A DNA stretch of 64,000 nucleotides from Clostridium estertheticum (GCF_026650985.1 NZ_CP086239.1:3596001-3660000); one strand, 5' to 3'; shown: positions 1-8,373, numbered from the stretch's first letter. Notes: generated by a model not told the origin, from the sequence alone. Made by a program: numbers and translations.

Positions 1-400
1 TATACTGCTGTATTACAGCATTATAAACCTCCGGAGCACCTGAGCTTAAGAACAAGGCTGTCTGTGAAACTTTACGCGGTTTTCCAGTTGCGTAGAAACG
101 TGTGATGGCAGACTGTAACTGACCGGTGATAGAGAAAAAATAAATTGGTGAAGCAAATATCAGCATATCTGCAGTTTCCAATTCTTTATAAACTTCACCC
201 ATATCATCTTTCTGCACGCACTGACCATTCCCACGGGTATGACAGAATTCACATCCAAGACATCCGCCAATTTTCTTTTGTCCAACAGGTATGATATTCA
301 CTTCATGCCCTTTTTCCCGTGCACCTTCTGCAAACGCATCAACCATGGCTGTTGTGTTACCGTTCAACCTTGGACTCCCGTTTAAAACTAATATTTTCAT
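1..400 (-). CDS. NADPH-dependent FMN reductase / flavodoxin-family protein (3' end outside window)
   Basis: The first 133 codons read from an ATG at 400 behind a GGAGGATTGATTGT ribosome site; the gene runs off the left edge. The N-terminus MKILVLNGSPRLNGNT is the FMN-phosphate loop of the iron-sulfur flavoprotein/NADPH-dependent FMN reductase family, and SPIYFFSITGQLQ near residue 85 is the second flavin-contact segment. A cysteine cluster GGCLGCEFCHTRGNGQC around residues 45-61 resembles members that carry or border an iron-sulfur site. It is the last visible gene of a leftward group that includes the acetyltransferase and alcohol dehydrogenase, so a role in reductive detoxification of electrophiles is an inference. 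Substrate unknown. Confidence 0.85.
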   Translation of the reverse strand, partial: MKILVLNGSPRLNGNTTAMVDAFAEGAREKGHEVNIIPVGQKKIGGCLGCEFCHTRGNGQCVQKDDMGEVYKELETADMLIFASPIYFFSITGQLQSAITRFYATGKPRKVSQTALFLSSGAPEVYNAVIQQY

Positions 401-555
401 ACAATCAATCCTCCAATTCTTAAAATTTAATTGTGTTTACTACTCATTATAATTTATTTCAATTTACTATATTCTTCATTTTTACCTATTAACACAATGC
501 ATTGCCACAAATCAATCATCACCATATAATCTAAAATAAGATGAAACCAACAAGA

Positions 556-1134
556 TTACTCCTGACTGGTTTCGATTTCCCTTATAATTTTCGCAGGAAC
601 ACCACCTACAATAACATTTGAAGGTACATCCTTGGTCACAACCGCACCAGCGGCAATGACAGCACCGTCACCTATGGTCACGCCGGCAACGACAGTGGCA
701 TTTGCTCCAATCCATACATTTCTACCAATCACAATTGGCGCGGGATGCATATTGCTACGTTTTCTCGGATCAATGTCATGATTGAGCGTAGCAAGCATTA
801 CATTGTGCCCAATGAGAACACCATCGCCAATTATAATTCCGCCCTGATCCTGAAAACGACAGCCTGAATTGATAAAGACATTCATGCCTACACAGATGTT
901 TTTCCCACAATCCGTATAAAAAGGAGGAAACATGGCAAATGTTGTATCCACCCGTTTGCCAATCAACAAAGAAAACAATTCCCGTACCTCTTGTGGAGTA
1001 TGGTACTTACCGTTCAGGTCGGCAGTCAACTTTAATGCTTCCTGAGATACGTCTATCATTACCTGATGTAATTCCGAACCGCCCTCAACCACTTCACCTC
1101 GATTTAAGTGCGCTAATAAATCATTGATATCCAT
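556..1134 (-). CDS. Sugar O-acetyltransferase, LacA/Maa family
   Basis: 192 residues, full length for maltose/galactoside O-acetyltransferases. The N-terminal helical part ([14 protein letters not shown]) is followed from about residue 75 by left-handed beta-helix hexapeptide repeats ([36 protein letters not shown]). The catalytic His is probably in ATLNHDIDP near residue 118. It would transfer acetyl from acetyl-CoA to a sugar or small alcohol in the cytoplasm. GGAGGATACAA precedes the ATG. Only 11 bp separate it from the upstream alcohol dehydrogenase, so the two are cotranscribed. A truncated second copy lies at 4783-5006. Confidence 0.88.
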   Translation of the reverse strand: MDINDLLAHLNRGEVVEGGSELHQVMIDVSQEALKLTADLNGKYHTPQEVRELFSLLIGKRVDTTFAMFPPFYTDCGKNICVGMNVFINSGCRFQDQGGIIIGDGVLIGHNVMLATLNHDIDPRKRSNMHPAPIVIGRNVWIGANATVVAGVTIGDGAVIAAGAVVTKDVPSNVIVGGVPAKIIREIETSQE

Positions 1135-1145
1135 TTGTATCCTCC

Positions 1146-2318
1146 TTATCGATAAGAATTTCTTAGTACATCTACAACATCCTTATGTGTCATTTCACAT
1201 GGATTTGCTGTAAACAGAAAACCGTTAGTTTCGCGAGCATTGGTCGCAATTTTATCAAATTCATCCGGAGTGATACCATAATCGCTCATTTTGAGTTCCG
1301 CCATACCACAGGCCTTTTGCAAGCCCACAAGCGCAGTGATGAAATCCTCCGGCTTATTAGCTTCTTTGATTCCCATTGCCTTTGCCATCGCAATAAATCT
1401 CTCATCACAAGCATTCTTGTCAATAAAGAATTCATAGAACGCTCTTGAAATCATAATAAGTCCTGCACCGTGAGGCAACTCCTGATGATATGCACTCATT
1501 GCATGCTCAATAGAATGCTCAGCAGTAGTAACGCTCACAGTCATAACTATACCAGAAAGGGTGTTTGCAAATGCCATGTGTTCTCTTGCCTCCATATCGC
1601 TACCGTCCTTTACCGCACGTGTAAGATATTTAGCTGCATTTTCAATAGCAGTCAGTGCATACATATCACTCATAAGACTTGCATATTTCGAAATATAGCT
1701 TTCTGTAGAATGGAAAAGTGCATCAAATCCTTGATAAGCAGTAAGTTTAGATGGAACTGTCTTCATCAGTTCAGGATCGATTATAGAAATAAACGGGAAT
1801 AACCGATCATCACCACCAAAGCCAATTTTTTCATTGGTTTCATCATTTGTGATAACACCCCATTGGTCTGCTTCTGAACCGGTTCCTGCTGTTGTAGTAA
1901 TACAAATTACTGCAAGCGGAGCATTTGCAATCGCTTTGCCTTTTCCAGTTCCACCGGAAATATAATCCCAGATATCCCCATCATTTGTTGTCATTGCCGC
2001 CATTACTTTGGAGGCATCAATAACACTGCCACCACCAAGAGCAACAATAAAATCACATCCGTTATCTCTTGCTGTTTTTGCTCCTGCCATAACCGTTGAC
2101 TTCAACGGATTTGTCTGTACTTTATCAAAGACAACACTTTCAACACCTGCTATTGTAAGTTCCTCGATAGTTCGATCAAGGGAACCATTTTCTTTAGTTG
2201 ATTTTCCGTTTGAAATAACTACCATTGCCTTTTTGCCAGGTAGTTTCTGATCATGCAATTCGTTAAGCCTTCCACATCCGAAAATAAATCTTGTTGGTAC
2301 ATACATATTAAAGTTCAT
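1146..2318 (-). CDS. Iron-containing alcohol dehydrogenase
   Basis: About 390 residues, normal for group III (iron-dependent) alcohol dehydrogenases. Seen: the [10 protein letters not shown] nucleotide-binding loop near residue 95, the [11 protein letters not shown] segment, and the metal-site region [11 protein letters not shown] followed by the His-rich [12 protein letters not shown] and ELPHGAGL. A longer frame begins at 2333, but that ATG lies inside the GGAGG box (2327-2331); the ATG at 2318 has ideal 8-nt spacing and was chosen. Its probable role is NAD(P)H-linked reduction of aldehydes in the cytoplasm. It lies in a leftward unit (lipoprotein, this gene, acetyltransferase, flavoprotein) starting at the MerR-type promoter near 3.3 kb. 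Confidence 0.92.
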   Translation of the reverse strand: MNFNMYVPTRFIFGCGRLNELHDQKLPGKKAMVVISNGKSTKENGSLDRTIEELTIAGVESVVFDKVQTNPLKSTVMAGAKTARDNGCDFIVALGGGSVIDASKVMAAMTTNDGDIWDYISGGTGKGKAIANAPLAVICITTTAGTGSEADQWGVITNDETNEKIGFGGDDRLFPFISIIDPELMKTVPSKLTAYQGFDALFHSTESYISKYASLMSDMYALTAIENAAKYLTRAVKDGSDMEAREHMAFANTLSGIVMTVSVTTAEHSIEHAMSAYHQELPHGAGLIMISRAFYEFFIDKNACDERFIAMAKAMGIKEANKPEDFITALVGLQKACGMAELKMSDYGITPDEFDKIATNARETNGFLFTANPCEMTHKDVVDVLRNSYR

Positions 2319-2339
2319 TTTTAATTCCTCCATTTATTT

Positions 2340-2392
2340 AAAATATTATTTATACTATTTATATCAAACTTCGATTATTGAGTTCGATATAA
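2340..2392 (-). repeat. Hairpin-forming sequence shared with 5013-5055
   Basis: Between the lipoprotein stop and the alcohol dehydrogenase start lies ATATCAAACT...AGTTCGATAT, an imperfect inverted repeat. Nearly the same sequence, with the same TTATTTAAAATATTATTTAT lead-in, occurs at 5013-5055 beside the acetyltransferase relic, showing that the two loci descend from one duplicated module. Confidence 0.6.
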
Positions 2393-2393
2393 C

Positions 2394-3125
2394 TTAGCGT
2401 GCTAAATCAATCCGCACATCGATAGAACTTCCTAATCCTTTTATTACAGATAAATCACAATCAACCTTTCCCATGTTTACCTGCTCGCCATAGATTTTAG
2501 ACTTTTTTTCATCTTCAAAGAGGATCGTAAAATAGTTTACATCCCGTTCAAAGTTAATATCGCCGTTCATCCAGCCGTTATGGACATCCTTTTCATCATA
2601 TTTCAGAGGATCTTTCATTACACCAGAATAGTCATGAGAGAAGCGGTTTATATGCACCGTATATGGCAGACGGGACAACAGTTCCTTTGAAGATGTGGAA
2701 TTATTTAAAGTGGCCGGAATTACCGTATCTCCAACCGTCATCGTAATAGCTGTACCATTCTTAATCGTACGGGTAGCCATGTTAGAACCTTTTGGAAGAA
2801 CTTGCGCGGAGTCATTCGAAGCTTTACTCGATGTATCTTGAACATTTCTACCTTCTACGGTAGAAGCGGCCTTTTCAACCGAGCACCTTCCTGCAGAGTT
2901 TTTTTCATTCCTATTAGCTTGATTTTCGCTACATGTAGTCAAAGAAATCATCATTAATTTACTCGATGTATCCTGAATATTGCTACCTTCTACGGTAGAG
3001 GAAGCCTTTTCAACCGAGGAGCTTCTTACAGAGTTTTTTTCATTCATGTTAGCTTGATTTCTGATACATGCAGTCAAAGAAATCACCATTAAAATTGTCA
3101 GTGTAGGTGTCAATAACTTTTTCAT
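2394..3125 (-). CDS. Cyclophilin-like lipoprotein with internally duplicated signal/linker region
   Basis: 243 residues. The start MKKLLTPTLTILMVISLTAC is a lipoprotein signal with Cys at 20, so the protein is probably anchored outside the membrane. Residues about 120-243 (TMTVGDTVIPATLNN ... RIDLAR) fit the small cyclophilin-like fold family (Cyclophil_like2 type) found with oxidoreductases; function unknown. Oddity: residues 13-57 and 58-102 are a 45-residue tandem repeat (both end QDTSSK), so a second lipobox-like SLTTC lies in the mature part. It is the first gene after the palindromic MerR-type promoter at 3288-3318, hence probably induced by the neighbouring regulators. Confidence 0.8.
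   Translation of the reverse strand: MKKLLTPTLTILMVISLTACIRNQANMNEKNSVRSSSVEKASSTVEGSNIQDTSSKLMMISLTTCSENQANRNEKNSAGRCSVEKAASTVEGRNVQDTSSKASNDSAQVLPKGSNMATRTIKNGTAITMTVGDTVIPATLNNSTSSKELLSRLPYTVHINRFSHDYSGVMKDPLKYDEKDVHNGWMNGDINFERDVNYFTILFEDEKKSKIYGEQVNMGKVDCDLSVIKGLGSSIDVRIDLAR
2820..3089 (-). repeat. Tandem 135-bp duplication inside the lipoprotein gene
   Basis: Two adjacent 135-bp units (3089-2955 and 2954-2820) encode MxISLTxC...STVEGxNxQDTSSK twice with about 75% identity. The event copied the end of the signal peptide and the linker in frame. Confidence 0.85.
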
Positions 3126-3287
3126 AAAGAAACCTCCAGTACTGTTTTTGATTTGGATATGACCGTATTAATGCAGCCAATAGTGTTGAATGTTATTGGA
3201 GCGTTAAAGTCTATGTAAGGCTTGACACTCTGGATCGTTTAGTGTAATCCATTCCGTTTAAAACAATTATTTATTTGTGTTTGTATC

Positions 3288-3318
3288 AGCATATCACTTA
3301 AAGTTAACTTTAAGTCAA
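3288..3318 (-). promoter_or_regulatory. MerR-type promoter with palindromic operator
   Basis: On the minus strand TTGACT (3318-3313) and TATGCT (3293-3288) are separated by 19 bp, the long spacer typical of MerR-activated promoters. The spacer carries the perfect palindrome ACTTAAAGTTAACTTTAAGT (3296-3315). It matches the CTTAAAG-N4-CTTTAAG element known for AdhR of Bacillus subtilis. It reads into the lipoprotein/alcohol dehydrogenase unit. Confidence 0.85.
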
Positions 3319-3329
3319 GTCTTTTTCAT

Positions 3330-3356
3330 AAAAAAACGCAGCAATTTTTGCTGCGT
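3330..3356 (-). terminator. Rho-independent terminator after merR copy 1
   Basis: Minus strand ACGCAGCA-AAAAT-TGCTGCGT followed by TTTTTT; separates the MerR gene from the promoter at 3288-3318. Confidence 0.85.
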
Positions 3357-3440
3357 AGAATGGGATTATTGAAATATATACAAAAACAAAATTAATGGAG
3401 GCATCGTCAATATGACCGCCTCCATTATTAGAACCATCGG

Positions 3441-3860
3441 TTAAGATGTTACTTCTTCGGTATCCTGCTGGTTCGCTTTGACATGTATCTTTTCTGTACC
3501 TGCCTCAAGAGCTGTCTTATAATACCAACATTTATACTCTATGACTTCAAGTGTTTTCTGCAGCGATGCCATCTGTTCATCTATAATTCTTTTTCTCTCA
3601 ATAAACATCTCATATCTTTCACGCAATGTGGCATCTCTCTGTTCGCACCAGTCTATGAATACTTTAATATCTTTAATGGACATTCCCGTATTTTTTAGAC
3701 ATTCAATAATTTCCAGTGATCCTAGATCAATATCTGAAAAAGAGCGTATACTGGATTCTGAACGTTCTAAATTAGGAAACAGACCTTCCCTATCGTAGTA
3801 TCTTAAAGTTGAAGCTGATAGATTGAATTTTTTTGAAACCTCTCCAATGGAATATTTCAT
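3441..3860 (-). CDS. MerR-family regulator, AdhR/NmlR-like (copy 1)
   Basis: 139 residues: winged helix-turn-helix MKYSIGEVSKKFNLSASTLRYYDREGLFP, then a long dimerisation helix (about residues 80-115). A single Cys at position 54 (IIECLKNTGMS) matches the conserved redox/electrophile-sensing Cys of NmlR/AdhR proteins, which switch on alcohol dehydrogenases and related enzymes under aldehyde or quinone stress. A weaker copy of the shared operator (core at 3890-3901) lies just upstream of its start, suggesting autoregulation. It is about 85% identical to the copy at 5163-5582. Target assignment is by proximity and palindrome match. Confidence 0.9.
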   Translation of the reverse strand: MKYSIGEVSKKFNLSASTLRYYDREGLFPNLERSESSIRSFSDIDLGSLEIIECLKNTGMSIKDIKVFIDWCEQRDATLRERYEMFIERKRIIDEQMASLQKTLEVIEYKCWYYKTALEAGTEKIHVKANQQDTEEVTS

Positions 3861-3889
3861 GTTTGGCTCACTCCTTTTTACAATAACCT

Positions 3890-3901
3890 AAAGTTAACTT
3901 T
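3890..3901 (-). promoter_or_regulatory. Degenerate MerR operator upstream of merR copy 1
   Basis: AAAGTTAACTTT, the core of the shared palindrome, 30 bp upstream of the MerR start; the outer arms have decayed (CCT.../...TTA). Confidence 0.55.
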
Positions 3902-4171
3902 TATATACTTTATCTTGCCGTACATGATATTTCCGCAACTTCAGATTTTATAATAAAACAATGATGTGCAATATGGACTTTTAAATCTATCTCAAACAGA
4001 AAACCACTAATCAAGAACTTATTCTCCTTAATCGGTGGTCTATCTACTCATTATGATTTATTTCAGTTTATTGTATTCATCATTCGTTACCTATTCACAA
4101 CATTCATTGCTTATATTATTTACTATTTCAGATTTTTTAGAACACATGTTTTCTTGTTTTTTATTCAGGTA

Positions 4172-4252
4172 TTAATTGAAAAACTCCGTGAGTTTATCGA
4201 ACGGAATGAGATCTTTACGATCATAAAGATCACCATGCCCGGCATTTGGAAC
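4172..4252 (-). pseudogene. C-terminal scrap of an alpha/beta hydrolase
   Basis: One minus frame reads YLVPNAGHGDLYDRKDLI...LTEFFN then stop. PNAGHGD with its His is typical of the last catalytic segment of alpha/beta hydrolases. Stops lie directly upstream of the fragment, so only the tail survives. Surrounding sequence (3.95-4.17 kb) otherwise holds no gene; 4021-4110 resembles 430-500, again pointing to duplication. Confidence 0.5.
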
Positions 4253-4283
4253 AAGATACGTTTACTACACCAATTTATTCTCC

Positions 4284-4742
4284 TTACGTTTTTTCATGTT
4301 TCACCAAATCAAAAGTAACCTTAATATTACCCTCGCCAACAACTTGTACAAAGCTGACCGCATCCTCAATATATCCGAGACGGGTATAGTTATAAGAGCT
4401 TGAGAAGGTTTCATAGAACACGACTAGATAGCCATCGCCGTAAAGCATGATATCTCCGGCATGAATTTTTCCCAGTTGCTCAGAAGCTGTAGGAAGCGTA
4501 TTCGACAAATAATAGTATTTTTCATTGCCATTTAGTTCGCTCATATCAACTGTGAGCGGAAATTGCTTAACTAACGCCTGCGTCGTTTGATTATCATAAA
4601 GCTTTGCCGAAAATACCTTGTTCCCAACCGTAATAATCAAACATAGCATCGAAATTGCTTTTTTTTCATGTTCAATATCCTTTCTGTGTAAACTAAAATA
4701 ATAGCATTTTGCTACGATACACAACACATTGCCACAAATCAA
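4284..4742 (-). pseudogene. Cyclophilin-like protein, frameshifted after its start and lacking its linker
   Basis: The frame from about 4649 to 4284 encodes a cyclophilin-like domain (TVGNKVFSAKLYDNQTTQ ... ITVTFDL-like end) related to residues 130-240 of the protein at 2394-3125. The natural start appears to be the ATG at 4669, which has an AAAGGA box at good spacing, but it is followed by eight A's; nine would be needed to read MKKKAISMLCLIITV straight into the domain. As written that ATG gives only ten codons. The normal lipoprotein linker and lipobox are also missing. It is either a broken gene, one rescued by slippage on the A-run, or a sequencing error. Confidence 0.6.
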
Positions 4743-4782
4743 TCATCACCATATAATCTACAATAAGATGAAAACAACAGAA

Positions 4783-5006
4783 TTACTCCTGACTGGTTTC
4801 AATTTTCTTAATAATTTTCGCAGGAACACCACCTACAATAACATTTGCAGGTACATCCTTGGTCACAACTGCACCAGCGGCAATGACAGCACCGTCGCCA
4901 ATTGTAATGCTTCCTGAGAGGCGTCTATCATTACCTGGTGTAATTCCCAACCACCCTCAACCGCTTCACCTCGATTTAAGTGTGCTAACAAATCATTAAT
5001 ATCCAT
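4783..5006 (-). pseudogene. Acetyltransferase remnant with internal deletion
   Basis: The 3' end (ATCCTTGGTCACAACTGCAC region, 4783-4900) and the 5' end (4905-5006, from ATG at 5006) match the intact acetyltransferase at 556-1134 closely, but about 355 bp in the middle are gone, fusing them out of context. It is a decayed duplicate. Confidence 0.85.
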
Positions 5007-5055
5007 TTATTTAAAATATTATTTATGTTAAACTTCGATCATTGAGTTCGATATA

Positions 5056-5086
5056 ATTATACAACTTAAAGTTAACTTTAAGTCAA
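5056..5086 (-). promoter_or_regulatory. MerR-type promoter with palindromic operator
   Basis: Minus strand TTGACT (5086-5081), 19-bp spacer with ACTTAAAGTTAACTTTAAGT (5064-5083), then consensus TATAAT (5061-5056). It reads into the decayed acetyltransferase/cyclophilin-like module, showing that this module once had the same control as the intact one. Confidence 0.85.
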
Positions 5087-5162
5087 TGTTTTTTTAAAAT
5101 TTTTTTCCATGCAATCAAAGAAACCATCATTAAATGGCCGCCTCCATCATTAGAAACATCGG

Positions 5163-5582
5163 TTAAGATATTACTTCTTCGGTACCTTGCTTGTTTTCTT
5201 TGGCATGTATCTTTTCTGTACCTGCCTCAAGAGCCGTCTTATAGTACCAGCATTTATAATCTATGACTTCAAGTGTTTTATTCAATGATGCTATCTGTTC
5301 ATCCATAATTGTTTTTCTCTCAATAAACATCTCATAGCGTTCACGCAGTGTTGCATCTCCCTCTCCGCACCAGTCTATGAATACCTTAATATCTTTAATA
5401 GGCATTCCCGTATTTTTTAAACATTCAATAATTTTTAGTGATCCGAGATCAATATCTGAAAAAGAGCGGATACCGCATTCTGAACGTTCCAAATTAGGAA
5501 ACAGACCTTCCTTATCGTAGTATCTCAAAGTTGAAGATGATAAATTAAATTTTTTTGCAACCTTTCCAATAGAATATTTCAT
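5163..5582 (-). CDS. MerR-family regulator, AdhR/NmlR-like (copy 2)
   Basis: 139 residues, closely similar to the protein at 3441-3860. Helix-turn-helix at residues 1-25 (SIGKVAKKFNLSSSTLRYYDKEGLFP), sensing-type Cys at 54, and a further Cys at 36 absent from copy 1. A perfect operator palindrome lies 25 bp upstream (5607-5626), so it is likely autoregulated. It may control the rightward DUF362-permease unit as well as the leftward modules; copies 1 and 2 could have slightly different inducers. Confidence 0.9.
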   Translation of the reverse strand: MKYSIGKVAKKFNLSSSTLRYYDKEGLFPNLERSECGIRSFSDIDLGSLKIIECLKNTGMPIKDIKVFIDWCGEGDATLRERYEMFIERKTIMDEQIASLNKTLEVIDYKCWYYKTALEAGTEKIHAKENKQGTEEVIS

Positions 5583-5606
5583 GTTTGCACACTCCTTTTT
5601 ACGATA

Positions 5607-5626
5607 ACTTAAAGTTAACTTTAAGT
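5607..5626 (-). promoter_or_regulatory. Palindromic MerR operator upstream of merR copy 2
   Basis: Perfect ACTTAAAGTTAACTTTAAGT 25 bp from the ATG. The flanking -35 and -10 are poor, so it may mediate repression or weak activation of the regulator gene itself. Confidence 0.7.
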
Positions 5627-5823
5627 TATTTTATTAAAAAATAGCATATTTAAAGTACCATGTCAAGTTAATCTTGGCTCTCAACAAACATTTTTACGTT
5701 GAATTTAGATGCTTGCGATGCCTGAAACCTAATACATCTGCTATGCAACAGGCTTATGATATTGGCAAATCTGTTATATAAAGTTTTTGCGAAAGAATGC
5801 GTGTCATGAATAGAATATAGTGC

Positions 5824-5854
5824 TTGACCTCATGTTGACTTAATGGTTTATAGT
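5824..5854 (+). promoter_or_regulatory. Candidate MerR-type promoter for the DUF362 operon
   Basis: TTGACC (5824-5829), a 19-bp spacer holding CTCATGTTGACTTAATGG, a degenerate form of the shared operator, and TATAGT (5849-5854), 60 bp before the lipoprotein start. Confidence 0.5.
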
Positions 5855-5914
5855 TAATTCATCTGTTAACATTAAAGTATAAGAAGCATGTTTTTTGAAA
5901 GGAGACAAATAACA

Positions 5915-6955
5915 ATGAAAAGAAAAATTTTTAATATTGTGCTTAGCATAGCTATGATAGCTGTCGTATTAGTTGGTTGTGGTAAAACAGCAACACCAGT
6001 ATCAACAACTAAAATACCCACAATCAGTGTTGGAGGCAAGGCGACTCATACTAGTGGTAATGTTGCAGAAAATGGAACTTCTACTAAAAATGCTTCTACT
6101 GTATATATGACAAAAGTTATCAGTACTGCGAGCTTGATGAAAATTTATAAATCACTTGATTGGAAACCACAGGGTAAGGTAGGTGTAAAACTTTCTACAG
6201 GTGAAGCTGGTGATACTTATTATTTGCATCCGGAATTAATCGGCGATTTGGTACATGCTGTAGATGGCACTATTATCGAGTCTAATACGGCCTATGGCGG
6301 TTCTCGTTCTGCAACAGCAGCTCATCGACAAACAATTGAAGATCATGGTTTCAATACAATCGCAGATGTAGATATTATGGATGAAGAAGGCACTAAAGAT
6401 TTAGCCGCAGTTCCTGGTAGTGTTCATTTGAAAAAAGACACTGTAGGTTCTCATCTAGAAAATTATAATTCTATCTTAGTATTATCTCACTTTAAAGGTC
6501 ATGTTATGGGTGGATTCGGTGGTGCTTTAAAAAACATCTCAATAGGCATTGCATCTAAAAACGGAAAAATGTATATTCATTCTGGTGGTGGCACTGATAA
6601 GACTTTCTCGCCTGGTGACCAAAATGATTTCTTAGAATCTATGGCGGAAGCTGCTGGTGCAGTTATGCAAGATAAAAAAGGCAGAATGGTGTATATCAGT
6701 GTTATGAACAATCTATCTGTAGATTGTGACTGCGTTTCTAATCCAGCTAAACCAACAATGGGAGATATCGGTATCTTATCATCTTATGATCCAGTTGCAT
6801 TAGATCGTGCTTGTGTAGATTTAGTCTATGCTGATCCGCATGGGAAAGACTTAATTAACCGTATAGAATCTCGTAATGGTACCTTAATTTTAGACCATGC
6901 AGTAGATTTAGGTATAGGTTCTCAAACCTATCAATTAAAAAATATCGATGAATAG
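5915..6955 (+). CDS. DUF362 domain lipoprotein
   Basis: 346 residues from the ATG at 5915, which has AAGGAG at 5899-5904; an earlier in-frame ATG at 5888 precedes the ribosome site and is unlikely. A lipoprotein signal (MKRKIFNI...VVLVGCGK) is followed by a Thr/Ser-rich linker to about residue 65 and a DUF362 domain: KVGVKLSTGEAGDTYYLHPELI, the SHFKGHVMGGFGGALKN motif, and a Cys-rich segment VDCDCVSNPAKP. DUF362 proteins often occur with iron-sulfur proteins; the biochemical role is unknown. Its stop overlaps the next gene by 8 bp, so the two are translationally coupled. Confidence 0.85.
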   Translation: MKRKIFNIVLSIAMIAVVLVGCGKTATPVSTTKIPTISVGGKATHTSGNVAENGTSTKNASTVYMTKVISTASLMKIYKSLDWKPQGKVGVKLSTGEAGDTYYLHPELIGDLVHAVDGTIIESNTAYGGSRSATAAHRQTIEDHGFNTIADVDIMDEEGTKDLAAVPGSVHLKKDTVGSHLENYNSILVLSHFKGHVMGGFGGALKNISIGIASKNGKMYIHSGGGTDKTFSPGDQNDFLESMAEAAGAVMQDKKGRMVYISVMNNLSVDCDCVSNPAKPTMGDIGILSSYDPVALDRACVDLVYADPHGKDLINRIESRNGTLILDHAVDLGIGSQTYQLKNIDE

Positions 6956-7841
6956 TATTATACATCGCGAAGCCGTTTATTTATGGTACTATTTTACCAT
7001 TCAGTTTGACCAGATTTTTAGATATTGGGTGATCGGTATTGTGTTAGGTTCTATCATTTCAGTATTTGGGAAAAATAAAATCCATACATTGTTTGCATCT
7101 ATGGCAAATAGCAAACTAGGTATTTTAGGTGTAATTCCAGCTAGTTTATTAGGAATTGCATCTCCATTATGTATGTATGGCACCATTCCCATAGCAGCAT
7201 CTTTCTCCCAAAAAGGTATTCGCGATGATTGGCTTGCAGCGTTTATTATGAGCTCTATGCTTTTGAATCCTCAGTTGATTCTTTACACTTTGGCATTGGG
7301 TGGAAAGATGTTAGTGATTAGGATTGCATCTTGTGTATTGTGTGGAATCATTGCAGGAATATTGGTACACTTCTTTTTTAAAGAAGAAAATTTCTTTAAT
7401 TTTGATGGATTTGGTTCGCCATCCAACCACGATACTGCCCCCAATATCTTTATACGCATTTTTAAAAATATAGGACGTAACATAAAGGCAACAGGCGGAT
7501 ATTTTCTTTTGGGTATTGTTTTGTCTGTATTGTTTGCTCGGTATGTACCGTCGGATACGTTTGCAAATTTGTTTGGAAAACATAACGGCTTCGGTGTACT
7601 TATGGCAGCAACTGTTGGTATTCCTTTATATGTATGCGGTGGTGGTACTATACCACTTTTAATGGAATGGTTGGATTCAGGCATGAGTCCTGGTGCAGCA
7701 GCAACCTTTATGATTACAGGTCCTGCCACAAAAATTACAAATCTTGGTGCGTTGAAAACAGTTCTTGGTTGGCGACATTTCTTGATTTACATTTTATTCA
7801 TTATGGTGTTTGCATTTGCAATCGGTGTATTGATTGTTTGA
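6948..7841 (+). CDS. Permease of the DUF318/ArsP-like family
   Basis: 297 residues, about eight membrane helices. Two related half-motifs are visible, SPLCMYGTIPIAASF near residue 70 and GIPLYVCGGGTIPLL near residue 225, the internal-repeat signature of predicted permeases of the YraQ/ArsP group. ArsP relatives export organoarsenicals; here substrate is unknown. Coupled to the extracytoplasmic DUF362 lipoprotein, suggesting the pair works at the membrane on one substrate, perhaps under electrophile/thiol-stress control. Confidence 0.8.
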   Translation: MNSIIHREAVYLWYYFTIQFDQIFRYWVIGIVLGSIISVFGKNKIHTLFASMANSKLGILGVIPASLLGIASPLCMYGTIPIAASFSQKGIRDDWLAAFIMSSMLLNPQLILYTLALGGKMLVIRIASCVLCGIIAGILVHFFFKEENFFNFDGFGSPSNHDTAPNIFIRIFKNIGRNIKATGGYFLLGIVLSVLFARYVPSDTFANLFGKHNGFGVLMAATVGIPLYVCGGGTIPLLMEWLDSGMSPGAAATFMITGPATKITNLGALKTVLGWRHFLIYILFIMVFAFAIGVLIV

Positions 7842-7893
7842 TTTACAATACTACTAAGATTGTTGGATAAAAAGTTAATATTTTGAATAGAAG

Positions 7894-7942
7894 AATCCGA
7901 TGTGGTCATAGTTATGTGCCTGAATCGGATTTATTTTATTTC
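7894..7942 (+). terminator. Terminator-like hairpin after the permease
   Basis: AATCCGAT ... ATCGGATT followed by TATTTTATTTC; long loop of 22 nt. Confidence 0.6.
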
Positions 7943-7952
7943 AGAAAACTGC

Positions 7953-7983
7953 TTGACTTATAGTTAACTTTAAGTGATAGGAT
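7953..7983 (+). promoter_or_regulatory. MerR-type promoter with operator (rightward)
   Basis: TTGACT (7953-7958), 19-bp spacer with ACTTATAGTTAACTTTAAGT (7956-7975, one mismatch to a perfect palindrome), TAGGAT (7978-7983). It would drive the small membrane protein at 8.1 kb. Confidence 0.75.
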
Positions 7984-8112
7984 ATATACAACAAAGATAT
8001 ACAAGCAAAAAAATAATGCGTCACATCTATGAATAATTTACATTAACATGAATTAATAATAGATATCGCAATAACAATATATTATAAATCTAACATAACT
8101 TTGGAAGGGGAA

Positions 8113-8373
8113 ATGACTATAATGTTGGGATTAATTAATATCATATCGATTATTATAGTAATAGTTCTTGTAATTACCAGTAGAAAATGCCTTGAAATAG
8201 TTAGAGTAGGTACTATATCTAAAAATTTATATTATAAAGAAATTCATTTGTATATATTAATTTCTTCGCTTTTATTAATTACTGGTGTAATTTTAAGTGG
8301 TGTAACCTTTTTTCGAATGTTAACAGTATTTAATTGTTCATATTTATCTGGCTATATTGAAATTTTTTTCTAA
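8113..8373 (+). CDS. Small two-helix membrane protein, unknown
   Basis: 86 residues from ATG 8113 (or 83 from ATG 8122, which has better spacing to GGAAGGGG at 8103-8110). Two hydrophobic helices: IMLGLINIISIIIVIVLVI at the start and a second around IHLYILISSLLLITGVI. No family recognised. Its own MerR-type promoter 130 bp upstream argues that it is a real gene of that regulon. Confidence 0.55.
   Translation: MTIMLGLINIISIIIVIVLVITSRKCLEIVRVGTISKNLYYKEIHLYILISSLLLITGVILSGVTFFRMLTVFNCSYLSGYIEIFF

Noticed and set aside
7283-7729. Antisense open frame across the permease
   Set aside because: No ribosome site or family; it mirrors the coding pattern of the permease on the other strand.
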